From CBDFLD01 sp965249005 (GTDB taxonomy: Bacteria > Acidobacteriota > UBA6911): 64,000 nt of DNA. The notes under the pieces were generated by a model that made no database searches, was not told the DNA's origin, and saw nothing but the letters and a program-made list of their open reading frames with translations. The position numbers and the translations under genes are program-made. Positions 18,208 to 26,843 of the stretch are shown here, in pieces. Numbering within the stretch: position 1 is the stretch's first letter; the number at the start of each line of letters is the position of its first letter. The DNA lies in NCBI GenBank assembly GCA_965249005.1, contig CBDFLD010000022.1:868001-932000 (forward strand). Reading direction: 5' to 3'.

Positions 18208-18687
18208 TCATTGCCCTGTTGGCAACACGGAGTTGTGTTGGGCGATCGCGAGCCATTTCCCTCCCAATTTCGTGTACGTGATGAGAAAGCGACCGGCCAC
18301 AAACGATGTGGGACCATCCTTTGGTTTTCTCGTATACAGAAACTGCGACCACGCGATTGCAACCGCGCCATCGGAGTTGTTGATGATGCGAAACTCAGGA
18401 TCGATCGCCTTGAAGCTCAACATCTCGTTGTCGTCGAAATAGTTTCGCAAGGCCTGCCTCCACGCTGCCTTCCCGACGGCCGGGAAGGGAGCGGCATGAC
18501 TGTAGAAGACCATGTCGTCGTGATAGGCTTCCAGGAAAGTATCCAGGTCCATCTCGCCGAGCGCAACGAGGGATCGCTCCAGCGTCGCCTCGAGGTCGTC
18601 CAGATCCCCGGCTTCCACGGAGGGCGTCGCCGACGTTACCGTCGCTACAATGACAAACAAGATGGACAGAAACAGTTGTGTTCTCAT
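18208..18687 (-). CDS. Secreted SnoaL-like/NTF2-fold protein (DUF4440 type)
   Basis: 159 residues with a signal peptide (LFLSILFVIVATVTSATPSVEA). The body follows the NTF2-like pattern: a first helix pair LEATLERSLVALGEMDLDTFLEAYHDDMVFY, a helix AAWRQALRNYFDD, and strands ending in GKWLAIAQHNS. Such proteins act as small-molecule-binding domains or isomerase-like enzymes; no catalytic Asp/His pair can be assigned with confidence. It is followed on the same strand, after 28 bp or so of spacing, by the VOC gene. Confidence 0.8.
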   Translation of the reverse strand: MRTQLFLSILFVIVATVTSATPSVEAGDLDDLEATLERSLVALGEMDLDTFLEAYHDDMVFYSHAAPFPAVGKAAWRQALRNYFDDNEMLSFKAIDPEFRIINNSDGAVAIAWSQFLYTRKPKDGPTSFVAGRFLITYTKLGGKWLAIAQHNSVLPTGQ

Positions 18688-18715
18688 GAGGTCTTCCTTT
18701 CGAAGTCACCAAGTG

Positions 18716-19156
18716 CTAAGCCCATGGATCGTAGCTGCCGAAGTTCCAGAGGTGACCCTCGGGGTCCCGGCACGAATAGCCCCGCCCGCCATAGTCCTCG
18801 TCTTTGATGTCGATGATGATCTCTGCGCCGGCCGCCACCGCTCGAGCGTGGTGCGCGTCGGTATCCTCGACGACGATGTAACAGCTCTGGGTGCCCACGC
18901 CCCCCAGATCGCTCGGCGGTTTCTGGAGTTTGTCAAACTCAGTGTTGCCGGCGGAGCCGAGCATGATCATGCCGTTACCAAAGACGAGCTGAGCATGGGC
19001 GATCGTTCTTCCCTCGCCGGGTACCACCAGCATCTTTTCGAATCCGAAGGCATTGCACAGCCACTCGATGGCAGCAGGGGCATCGCGATAGCGCATGCAT
19101 GGGATGATGTTTGCGCGGGTGGATTTCGCATTGTTCGACGACGGCTTGTCTGTCAT
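18716..19156 (-). CDS. VOC-superfamily (glyoxalase/bleomycin resistance-like) protein
   Basis: 146 residues from the ATG at 19156; the reading frame continues much further upstream but that part is out-of-frame shadow of the neighbouring DUF6351 remnant. The sequence has two beta-alpha-beta-beta-beta modules: NIIPCMRYRDAPAAIEWLCNAFG and SCYIVVEDTDAHHARAVAAGAE, ending in YSCRDPEGHLWNFGSY with a typical C-terminal DPxGHxW metal-ligand segment. The YRDAPAAIEWL start is characteristic of the PhnB-like group. Its ligand is unknown. Confidence 0.88.
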   Translation of the reverse strand: MTDKPSSNNAKSTRANIIPCMRYRDAPAAIEWLCNAFGFEKMLVVPGEGRTIAHAQLVFGNGMIMLGSAGNTEFDKLQKPPSDLGGVGTQSCYIVVEDTDAHHARAVAAGAEIIIDIKDEDYGGRGYSCRDPEGHLWNFGSYDPWA

Positions 19157-19167
19157 GAGGGTCTCCT

Positions 19168-19957
19168 TCAATACTTCTGCCAGGTTTTTCGAAGTCTTCT
19201 TTGCTGGACTCCAGGACGGGTGTAGTCGCACACTCCCTCGGGGAAGATCGTTTTCAGCCGCGCCAGCTGTGTGGGCGTGAGGGGCGGAGAGTAATCGTTT
19301 GGATCGACCGGCTTCAGCCTGCATTTCAGGATATCGCTGGCGAGTGGAGCTCCCGACGCTATACGCGGATCGCCGTGGTTCGGGTAGAGTGGATTGCACT
19401 GTCCCCCGTGGTATTGCTGCTGCTCCTCGATTTTGTTCCCCTCCTTGCTCCAGCAGGAATCGACGAGCTCCGCGGGTTTGTTGCGGACCACCTTCAGCGA
19501 GACACTCCCTGGGGAATGGTCCGCGGCTACGTTGTCCAGCCACTGGCTCATCAGTCCAAGCGATCGGTTCAATTGAAAGTTGTAGCCCGCGCTCGGCGGT
19601 GACCCGGGTGCAAGCTGGTAGCGCCCGTTCGGGAGGGTAAGGATCACGTGGTTGTCAGCATGGCCGTTGGCGGCAATCAGACGCGCCCTCATCGAAAACG
19701 AGCGGAAGCGGTCGTGGACGTCACCCCAGGGATCCCGGTAGTTTCGCGCGTCGATGATCGGGATCGACCCCAGCGAACCGCCGCCCGTATTGATACGGCC
19801 GGTTTCATACGCGAGCCGGAGGGCCTCCGGATCTGCAACCGTGCGGGCCGGCACAACATTTCCGTCGGTATCATAGCCGCCGATGCGCTCGTTCAGATCC
19901 AGGAATTGATCAACGGTAATTTGGCCCGAATCAAGCGCCCGTTGGCCATACTGGACC
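19168..19957 (-). pseudogene. DUF6351 protein, C-terminal fragment cut by IS1380
   Basis: The minus-strand frame is open from the IS1380 junction to the TAA at 19168. It encodes about 260 residues beginning VQYGQRALDSGQITVDQFLDLN, with a usable internal GTG at 19854. The C-terminus (ILKCRLKPVDPNDYSPPLTP, IFPEGVCDYTRPGV) is the end of the DUF6351 family, secreted proteins of around 700 residues. The N-terminal 60 percent is missing: upstream of codon one lies the IS1380 end, and no DUF6351 N-terminus exists on the far side of the element. It is therefore a deletion product, not just an insertion. Confidence 0.8.
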
Positions 19958-19958
19958 C

Positions 19959-21820
19959 CTAGGCCTTAGTCCAGCGTGATTTTTTGCATGAGGAGGAAGA
20001 AAAGCCCTGGAACGTGCGCCGTTACGGGATAAAATGCGTTTGATATATTTACAAGACATCCCGAAAGGAGCACATTCCAGGTGAATAAAAGAAACCACAG
20101 AATCCTCCTCCGAGACAAGCAAAATCTTACACGCCGGTTGGAAAGAAATCAGTTTGAGGACCGGTCCGATCCTATGTTCAAGGACTCCAACACCTACTAC
20201 GAGATCGCCGAGAGAACGCGCGCCATCGGATCTGGTGGTATCGGAGCCATTCACAAGCTCGTGTGTAAGCTTGGATTGGACAAAGATATCAACAGAAACA
20301 TCGTTTTGCTCAAGTACCACTTTCCTTACTGGGAATCCGATCATGTACTGAACATCGCATACAACGTCTTGTCGGGTGGAACCTGTCTCGAAGATATCGA
20401 GCGGTTGCGCCAGGATGAGACCTACATGAACGGACTGGGAGCCGAGAGGATTCCGGATCCCACGACGGCTGGAGATTTCCTCCGTCGTTTCGATGAGGAT
20501 TGGATCTTCGGACTTCAGGAAACCATCAATGAAACCCGAACCAAGGTGTGGAAGTTGCAGGATGCTTCCTTCCGGAAGGAGGCCATCATCGACGTGGACG
20601 GGACCGTCGCCGGAACCTTGGGGGAATGCAAGGAAGGAATGGACATTGCCTACAACGGGATCTGGGGTTACGCACCGTTGATCGTGACCTTGGCCAATAC
20701 GAATGAGGTCCTCTATCTGATGAATCGGCCGGGCAACCGTCCCTCTTCCGACGGAGCGGCCGAGTGGATGGACCGGGCAATCGATCTGGTGTCGTCGGTG
20801 TTTACGAAGGTCTGGCTTCGGGGCGACACGGATTTCTCGCTGACGAGAAACTTCGATCGCTGGGACGAGCGGGTTGGTTTTGTCTTTGGTTATGACGCCA
20901 AGCCGAACCTGGTCGGGATGGCCGATGCCCTGCCGGAGAGACAATGGAAACCGCTCGAGCGGCCTCCTCGTTATGAGGTCAAGAGCGAAGAACGGCGCCG
21001 TCCGGAAAACGTCAAAGAACAAGTAATCAAGGAGAGAGAATTCAAGAACATCCGCCTGCAGAGCGAGCAGGTCGCCGAGTTTGACTATCGTCCCGGACAC
21101 TGTAAGAAAACCTATCGCATGGTTGTGGTTCGGAAGAACCTCACGATCGAAAAGGGGGAGCACCGGCTGTTTGATGAGGTCCGGTACTTCTTCTACATCA
21201 CCAACGATCGGGAGATGACGATGGGAGAAGTGGTCCTTTTTGCCAACGATCGCTGCAACCAGGAAAACGTCATCGGTCAGCTCAAGAGTGGAGTGAACGC
21301 CTTGAGGATGCCTTCGGACAGTCTGGTATCGAACTGGGCCTACATGGTCATCGCATCGCTGGCGTGGAATCTGAAGGCCTGGTATGGCCTGGTGACGCAG
21401 GCGCCGACAGTACGTCGTGATATCTTGAGGATGGAGTTCAAACGCTTCCTGGTGAACTTTGTGCAAATACCCTGTCAGATTGTAAGAACCGGTCGTCGCC
21501 TCGTTTACAGGATATTGGCCTATAGCAAGCATCTCGAAACCTTTTTGGCGACGTTCGACTATATCAGGCAACTCAGGTTTACTTGAAGGCGCCTCGCCGG
21601 CGGGTGAGCCCGTACCCCCGGCGGAGCAAGAGTGGCGGGCGAAAGGAAGGGCATAACAGAGACAAACAAGATCAAGTGATCCAGACAACCAATGGAAGGT
21701 TTGTCTCTTGTGTTTCTCTTTGCTTTCCCTGTTACGCACAAGGAGCTGAAATCCACGAGATATTCGGAAAAGGCAAACGATTTTCCGAGCGAGCTCATAC
21801 CTCGCTTATTTTGGGTCTAG
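19959..21820 (+). mobile_element. IS1380-family insertion sequence
   Basis: The element is bounded by imperfect terminal inverted repeats: CCTAGGCCTTAGTCCAGCGTG at the left, and GCTAGACCCAAAATAAGCGAG when the right end is read on the minus strand. CTAG is present at both edges (19959-19962 and 21817-21820), so it could be the 4-bp target or part of the repeats. One full-length transposase gene lies inside. Flanks do not join into one gene: DUF6351 lies on the left and IS256 on the right. About 230 bp follow the transposase before the right end, with no coding sign. Confidence 0.75.
20081..21586 (+). CDS. IS1380-family transposase (DDE)
   Basis: 501 residues beginning at a GTG preceded by AAAGGAG. 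The sequence shows the IS1380 pattern: the first Asp in AIIDVDGTVAGT, the GNRPSSDGAAEWMDRAI block, the second Asp in WLRGDTDFSLT, and the final acidic part in FANDRCNQENVIGQLKSGVNALRMP followed by NWAYMVIASLAWNLKAWYGL. The length matches complete family members, so the element may still be mobile. The 602-codon minus-strand frame across it is an antisense shadow. Confidence 0.95.
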   Translation: MNKRNHRILLRDKQNLTRRLERNQFEDRSDPMFKDSNTYYEIAERTRAIGSGGIGAIHKLVCKLGLDKDINRNIVLLKYHFPYWESDHVLNIAYNVLSGGTCLEDIERLRQDETYMNGLGAERIPDPTTAGDFLRRFDEDWIFGLQETINETRTKVWKLQDASFRKEAIIDVDGTVAGTLGECKEGMDIAYNGIWGYAPLIVTLANTNEVLYLMNRPGNRPSSDGAAEWMDRAIDLVSSVFTKVWLRGDTDFSLTRNFDRWDERVGFVFGYDAKPNLVGMADALPERQWKPLERPPRYEVKSEERRRPENVKEQVIKEREFKNIRLQSEQVAEFDYRPGHCKKTYRMVVVRKNLTIEKGEHRLFDEVRYFFYITNDREMTMGEVVLFANDRCNQENVIGQLKSGVNALRMPSDSLVSNWAYMVIASLAWNLKAWYGLVTQAPTVRRDILRMEFKRFLVNFVQIPCQIVRTGRRLVYRILAYSKHLETFLATFDYIRQLRFT

Positions 21821-22264
21821 CTCTCGTGTCAGCTGCGATACCGTCTGTGCACTGACAACTTCTCCCGTCATGATCGCCACAATCCGTCCCACCGTCCGTG
21901 TGCTGATTCCTCTGAGAAACGCCTCTCGTATCAGCAACGTTACCTCGTCAGCTCGTCGTTGAAACCGTTGTAATCCCTTCGGGAGAAAATTCTTGTTCCG
22001 GCTCCGGGCAATCCGCAACCGTAACGTTCCAAAGCGGGTCACAAAGTCCCGTTCATAGTATCCATTGCGGTACTCTCTCTTTCTCTGCCCACCTCTTTCA
22101 TACCATCCAAAGCCACAATAACGGTCTCTCTGCCGCTGTGATTCAGTCTCGAAATACCGTTTCCACGCCAGCTTTGTCTTGCTATACACATCTCCCCAAA
22201 AGTCTTCTTTTACCTCATCAAGGAAATGTTGGAATTGTTCGGTCATCGGTGTTAATTTCGCCAT
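21821..22264 (-). pseudogene. IS256-family transposase, N-terminal fragment
   Basis: About 148 codons from an ATG at 22264 with AAAGGAG upstream. The protein (FWGDVYSKTKLAWKRYFE, RYCGFGWYERGGQRKREYRNGYYERD, LRIARSRNKNF) is the start of an IS256 (Transposase_mut) enzyme. It stops being IS256-like at SQLTRELD, exactly at the IS1380 boundary, and the frame then ends within the IS1380 sequence at 21806. About 250 residues, including the DDE core, are missing. The upstream sequence holds a 9-bp inverted repeat GGGTGTAAG/CTTACACCC (22266-22274 and 22321-22329) that probably belongs to the IS256 end. Confidence 0.85.
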
Positions 22265-22488
22265 TGGGTGTAAGCTCCTTTCTTGGAGTTGGTTTTTGCC
22301 ATCGCAGCGAAAAAACCAAACTTACACCCTCTTTCTTTTTACACAAGCAAAGTTACATCACCGACCAAGGGGCTCTCAACCGCGCACCGATAAGACAGAT
22401 TCAAACCTGACATGCTACTATAGGCTGACAAGTTCACTCGCAATACTTGGATTTCCTTGAGCGGCAACGCTTCACTGAGGTGACTGGT

Positions 22489-23772
22489 ATGCCAAAAGGT
22501 TTGCATTCAAGCGGCAGAAATTCGGTTGCGAGATATGCGCCGGAGGGCCCTGACTCAACGCGCTCAAACAGCGCCACGCGACGGGACTTCCTGAAGGGCG
22601 CCGCGATCGGGCTCGGCGCCAGCGCAATCGCAACGCATGATCCCACATCGTCCAGGGCGCAATCAGAGAGTCCCGTGACCAAGTCAGAGAGGATGGATCG
22701 CGTAAGAAACATGCAAGGGGTCAATTATTGGCCGACCTGGTGCCGCGCCCCGATCGACCATTGGACGGCGGCTTGTCCAAGGGACCAGTTGGCGAAAGAA
22801 TTGGGTTATGCGGCTGGGCTGAACCTCAACACCGTCCGCATGTGGAGTTCGCTTTGGGGATACGAACGTGATCCACAGGCCTTTCTGGCCAACCTCCGCT
22901 ACGGTCTGGACCGATGCCATGAACTCGGGCTGGGGGTTGATCTGGTGATCTTCGACTCCATCGGCACCGAGAGGGACATGGAGGGCACACAAGGAATTTC
23001 GCTGGAGAAGCTTCGCGCCAAAGGCGCAACCAACGAATGGGTCGACACTTTTCTGGCCCAGGGAGCGCCCGGATTTGACGCTCTGGAAGCACTCTCACTC
23101 GTGCCGCTTCCCGTCGATACGGATCTGGTATCGGCGGTGCTCCAGTGGTGGGTGCCCGCGCCGGGTTACTGGCGGATGAGCGATGAAGAGTTGCCAAGGT
23201 GGGCGTCGTATGCTGCGGCGGTGACCGATGCAATTCGCGATCACCCAGCACTGATTCTGATCGAGGTCATGAACGAGCCGTTCGTTGCGGCGCTCGGCCA
23301 TCAGGAGAAGGTGGATTTCGGACGCATCCGCAACTTTCTGAACCGAATGCACCCGGTGATTCGCGAAGCGGCGCCGCAGGTGCCACTGACGATCGGCGCC
23401 GAGGTCAACCGCTTCCCCATGTACGAAGCAGCCCTTGATGGCACCCTGGAAGTCGTTTCTTTACACATTCTCGGTTACAGCAGTCAACGGCTTGCCAACC
23501 AGATCAAAACTTCCAAGGCGTTTGCCGCTCCCACAGGTCGGCCTGTCTTCCTCTCGGAATGGGGCAACTTCCCTGGATCACCGGACCAGCAGCAACTCCA
23601 AGTCATCCGAGAACAATTGCCGATCATCCAGGAGTCTGGCATTGCCTGGTGCGTCGCTCACCTGATTATGGGGTACGGCGCATTCGCATTGACGGCGCTG
23701 CTGTATCCAAATGGAACCATGCGCCCCGCTGCCATGCATCTGCGGAGGGAGTTAAAAAGACGCTTGGGTTAG
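22489..23772 (+). CDS. GH5-like/cellulase-fold glycoside hydrolase, Tat-exported
   Basis: 427 residues from the ATG at 22489, with a GAGG upstream; an in-frame TTG at 22447 is less likely. A Tat signal (ATRRDFLKGAAIGLGASAIA) opens the protein. The TIM-barrel part has a conserved early GVNYWPTWCRAP and WSSLWGYERDP. The acid/base is probably Glu263 in EVMNEP and the nucleophile Glu357 in FLSEWGNFPG, the arrangement seen in clan GH-A. It should hydrolyse a beta-linked polysaccharide or glycoside in the periplasm. No binding module is present. It is the first intact gene right of the IS debris. Confidence 0.82.
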   Translation: MPKGLHSSGRNSVARYAPEGPDSTRSNSATRRDFLKGAAIGLGASAIATHDPTSSRAQSESPVTKSERMDRVRNMQGVNYWPTWCRAPIDHWTAACPRDQLAKELGYAAGLNLNTVRMWSSLWGYERDPQAFLANLRYGLDRCHELGLGVDLVIFDSIGTERDMEGTQGISLEKLRAKGATNEWVDTFLAQGAPGFDALEALSLVPLPVDTDLVSAVLQWWVPAPGYWRMSDEELPRWASYAAAVTDAIRDHPALILIEVMNEPFVAALGHQEKVDFGRIRNFLNRMHPVIREAAPQVPLTIGAEVNRFPMYEAALDGTLEVVSLHILGYSSQRLANQIKTSKAFAAPTGRPVFLSEWGNFPGSPDQQQLQVIREQLPIIQESGIAWCVAHLIMGYGAFALTALLYPNGTMRPAAMHLRRELKRRLG

Positions 23773-23818
23773 GGCCACTGACGACGGCCGGCCTGGTCCG
23801 ATCAGGGTTGGCACGCGA

Positions 23819-24685
23819 TTACTTGAGTGGACGGTCGCCAAAACCTCCAGGCCCGGCAAGCGCAGTATCGTAGGCCCTCATGGCATCGGGATGGAAGTCG
23901 GCCTTCGGACGGGGCTCCAGGTCAAAGTGTGCTCCACGATATCTTCCCCGCACGAGCATTGCCGTATCCCGTCCGCCGTGGCAATAGGTATCGCTCGAAA
24001 TGAAGCGCATCACGAAGCCGACACGATCGTAGTCGGTGGTGTTCGGCAATCCGCCATGGATCACCTGGCAGTGATGGACCGACATTTCACCGGGCTGTAG
24101 TTCCACATCCCGGGCGCGGGCGTCGTCGACCTCGTCATCGGGGATGTGCTCGAAGGAAATCAAGTTGTCCGCCCGGGATGCCCTGTGGCCCGCAGCGTAA
24201 GCCTCCCAGATATCGGCATCGCAGTTCAGTTGTCCGATAGTCCCTTTTACGTGCGTACCGGAAAGTACTCGCATGCAGCCGGACGCGCGCGTACTCGGCG
24301 TGAGCGCAAGCCACGCACTGACAGCCTTGTTCGTCGAAAGGTCGTAATAAGGCAAATCCTGGTGCCAACCAACGTATTTTCCTTTGCCGGCCTCCTTGAC
24401 GATGAGATCCGACGTCCAAAGCAGGATGTCGGGTCCGATTATGTCTTCAACGGTATCGAGTACATTGTCATTGTGAACAATCTCATCGAGCCATGTTGAA
24501 ACAAGGTGGGTCTTTATGAAGGCCTGCCGTCCACGGCGACCGAGCATTTCATCCTGAAACGCCCGATACATCGGTAGCAGTCTCTCGGCTGCCTCCTCCC
24601 CGTACACACGGACAGGCCACACAAGACCGTCCTCGTGAAACGATCGTAATCGCACTCCTGCCTCACCCTTTCCGCCAAAAGCCAT
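23819..24685 (-). CDS. Phytanoyl-CoA dioxygenase (PhyH) family oxygenase
   Basis: 288 residues with the non-haem iron triad H108-Q-D110 (GWHQDLPYYD) and distal H210 (VIHGGLPN), plus Arg221 about ten residues later as the expected 2-oxoglutarate ligand. DILLWTSDLIVKEAGKGKY before the triad and AWLALTPSTRASGCMRVLSGTH after it are standard PhyH features. Such enzymes hydroxylate or halogenate small molecules in the cytosol using Fe(II), 2-oxoglutarate and O2. It is convergent with the GH5-like gene, with 46 bp between stops, and stands alone. Confidence 0.93.
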   Translation of the reverse strand: MAFGGKGEAGVRLRSFHEDGLVWPVRVYGEEAAERLLPMYRAFQDEMLGRRGRQAFIKTHLVSTWLDEIVHNDNVLDTVEDIIGPDILLWTSDLIVKEAGKGKYVGWHQDLPYYDLSTNKAVSAWLALTPSTRASGCMRVLSGTHVKGTIGQLNCDADIWEAYAAGHRASRADNLISFEHIPDDEVDDARARDVELQPGEMSVHHCQVIHGGLPNTTDYDRVGFVMRFISSDTYCHGGRDTAMLVRGRYRGAHFDLEPRPKADFHPDAMRAYDTALAGPGGFGDRPLK

Positions 24686-24916
24686 ACAATTACTTGTCCC
24701 CGTGTGCCCTGCCCCGTTGTGACTGCTCGGCTGTACTCATACGCTCAAGACACAATTACCAGTTTACTGCATCGGTCGTCCTCTCGGTACCAGGTAGGTG
24801 GTAGTCTCCGTAAGGTCGTTTGTCCGTTCTGTACACAAAAACCCATTCCAGTCGTTTTTCGTGAACCCGATCTGAAGAGAGTCTGGTATAGATACCGCGC
24901 AAAGGGATAGATTTCA

Positions 24917-25870
24917 CTATCTGCTCTGCCGAAACAGCCACTCCCAGACGTCATCCGTGCGATCGCACTTCGAACCGCTGTAACGAGTGAGAAATCCCCT
25001 GGCTTGGTCGTCGCCGGCATAGACAAAGGCGTGTTTCCATGCAGCGTGGCCGACATCCCGCAGTTCCGTGTACTTCATATTGCCCCCCACCTCACGGAGC
25101 GCAGCGAAAGCGTCGCGGGAGAATTCAACGGAAATGAGCGGATCGGCATCGCCGTGAAAGCACCAAATCGGAAGGCGGGCCAACCCAGGAGCGTATGCTG
25201 GTTGGAAGCGGCCGCAGACCGGTATGGCCGCTGCGAACACCTCCGGCCTCGCGGCGATTATGTTCCACGTGCCCGCGCCACCCCCCGAGGAGCCGAGCGC
25301 GTAGATCCGCCTGTCGTCAATGGGAAATTCCCGCTTGAGCTGTTTGACGATCTCGAAGACCAGGGGTAGATCGTCCCTCACGTAAAGATCGGCCGTCCCG
25401 GCGACGCCCGGTTTTGGTCCCCAGATACCTCCAGGTTTCCGCTGGGGCACCAGGACGAAGGTCGGATACTTCTCCCGCCACGCCGTCCGAGCCATGACCC
25501 CGTTCCAGTGGCGGAGATTACTCACGTTGTCGTCCCCCACGCCACCAGATCCGTGCAGACTCACAATCAGCGGGTAACGGGCACCATTCTCCAAACGCAA
25601 CGGTCGCATCACCCGGTACGGCATCGTCTTGTACTGATGTGCTTCGTAAGCCTCGAGCAGGGCCTTATCGCGGATCCCGGGACCGCGGTTAACCCGACCC
25701 TTCAGGCGGGTCCGCACGACGTAGTCCGCCGCCTCGGCCTCAGAGAGTACCCCGTCGCCGTTTGTATCCGCCGCTGGATATGTTGCGAGCATCCTCTTTA
25801 GTTCACTTTTGACATCGGCTGGGCTGGGCAGGGACAGGAAAAAAAAGAGGCAGAAGGCAAACAATCTCAT
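24917..25870 (-). CDS. Secreted esterase/peptidase of the alpha/beta hydrolase fold with an EF-hand-like N-terminus
   Basis: 317 residues from the ATG at 25870, which starts a signal peptide (RLFAFCLFFFLSLPSPADV). Right after it comes D-T-N-G-D-G-V-L-S-E-A-E, a calcium-binding EF-hand-like loop at about residue 37. The hydrolase core has YPLIVSLHGSGGVGDDN (oxyanion region), the nucleophile elbow G-S-S-G-G-G, FHGDADPLIS (Asp) and VGHAAWKHAF (His). This layout is like PHB depolymerase/feruloyl-esterase-type or planctomycete 'prolyl oligopeptidase-like' enzymes. The substrate is uncertain. Confidence 0.8.
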   Translation of the reverse strand: MRLFAFCLFFFLSLPSPADVKSELKRMLATYPAADTNGDGVLSEAEAADYVVRTRLKGRVNRGPGIRDKALLEAYEAHQYKTMPYRVMRPLRLENGARYPLIVSLHGSGGVGDDNVSNLRHWNGVMARTAWREKYPTFVLVPQRKPGGIWGPKPGVAGTADLYVRDDLPLVFEIVKQLKREFPIDDRRIYALGSSGGGAGTWNIIAARPEVFAAAIPVCGRFQPAYAPGLARLPIWCFHGDADPLISVEFSRDAFAALREVGGNMKYTELRDVGHAAWKHAFVYAGDDQARGFLTRYSGSKCDRTDDVWEWLFRQSR

Positions 25871-26047
25871 GGGTCCACTCTCATTCGAGCAACGAGCATA
25901 GCTCGCAAGACCGTTGCTAAGCAACTCCTCCGGATTCTGCCTGCGCGAAAGCGCCGATCATACCTACCGCTAAGACCGATAAAGACCCGGCGGCGAGAAC
26001 GTGTCGAGTCCGGTGACATGAATGAAACTTCCTCAATGGGGATCCTG

Positions 26048-26431
26048 CTACGTTTTGCGTTTTAACAGTTCCGCAAGATCCGCAAACGGCTTGTGCGTCG
26101 ACTGTGGATTGCGTTCTTTCCCAGGTGTTGCCTCGCCATAGGCATCTGCAACCTGATGCCGGGCGTGCTCGTTCTCGTGACAGTACACACACAGCAGTTC
26201 CCAATTGCTGCCGTCGGGTGGATTGTTGTCGTGGTCATGGTCTCTGTGATGGACCGTAAGTTCGCGAAGCTTTTTGCCCTCAAATTCGCGGCCGCATCGC
26301 CCACAGACCCAAGGATAAATCTTGAGTGCCTGGGCTCGGTAGGTTTGCTCCCGCTCTGCCTCGTAGCGCCGCGCCTCGGCAACGATGCGGCGCTGCGCAT
26401 CGACGTTCGAAGGTGTCTTCTTCGATGACAT
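26048..26431 (-). CDS. yajD: YajD-family HNH nuclease
   Basis: 127 residues from the ATG at 26431, with a basic N-terminus (SSKKTPSN) and coiled helix. The zinc-finger HNH core is visible: C-G-R-C-G, LTVHHRDHDHDNNPPDGSNWELL and C-V-Y-C-H-ENEH, i.e. two CxxC pairs with the His-His and Asn between. The size and motif order match YajD proteins, widespread single-copy HNH proteins of unknown role. It lies alone between the esterase and a low-GC stretch. Confidence 0.9.
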   Translation of the reverse strand: MSSKKTPSNVDAQRRIVAEARRYEAEREQTYRAQALKIYPWVCGRCGREFEGKKLRELTVHHRDHDHDNNPPDGSNWELLCVYCHENEHARHQVADAYGEATPGKERNPQSTHKPFADLAELLKRKT

Positions 26432-26843
26432 GATTCCATCCTCTTTGTTGGTCAAAGCCAAAGCAGTTGAAGTGCGTCCAGTTCCCGGTCAAGACCCGCA
26501 CCGACAGCCCTCATCACGTCACGTTTTTTAACGCCCTTATCAATATCTATGGGGTTTCCAGAGAGGTTCCAATTTGACCGCTGTGAATCGATCGATTTTC
26601 TCTGACATGCCTCACGGCTTCGTATGGCCAGCGCGAAAGCAACCGTTCGATCGGCCGAAGATGTCTACCCCACTGTCTTATGTTTGGGACTGCAGTATAT
26701 ATTTGGATTTTGGATTATACAGCAAGCATGTCTATCGTTTCTGGGCACAGTATAGGTGCTCACTACGGATACTCATACAATAAATACTCTGCGTCCCTGC
26801 GTCTACTCTGTTTCCTCTGCGGCTTGCTTTTGTTTTTTGTTTC
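26432..26843. other. Intergenic, AT-rich, no gene seen
   Basis: About 410 bp with visibly lower GC than its surroundings. It includes TATTTGGATTTTGGATTATAC-type runs near 26,697-26,720. Only short frames occur on either strand and none looks like protein. It may contain the YajD promoter and could mark the edge of the beta-propeller gene's segment, which also has a somewhat different codon use. Confidence 0.4.

Noticed and set aside
19931..21739. 602-codon minus-strand frame
   Set aside because: Antisense to the complete IS1380 transposase; composition is that of a reverse-strand shadow.
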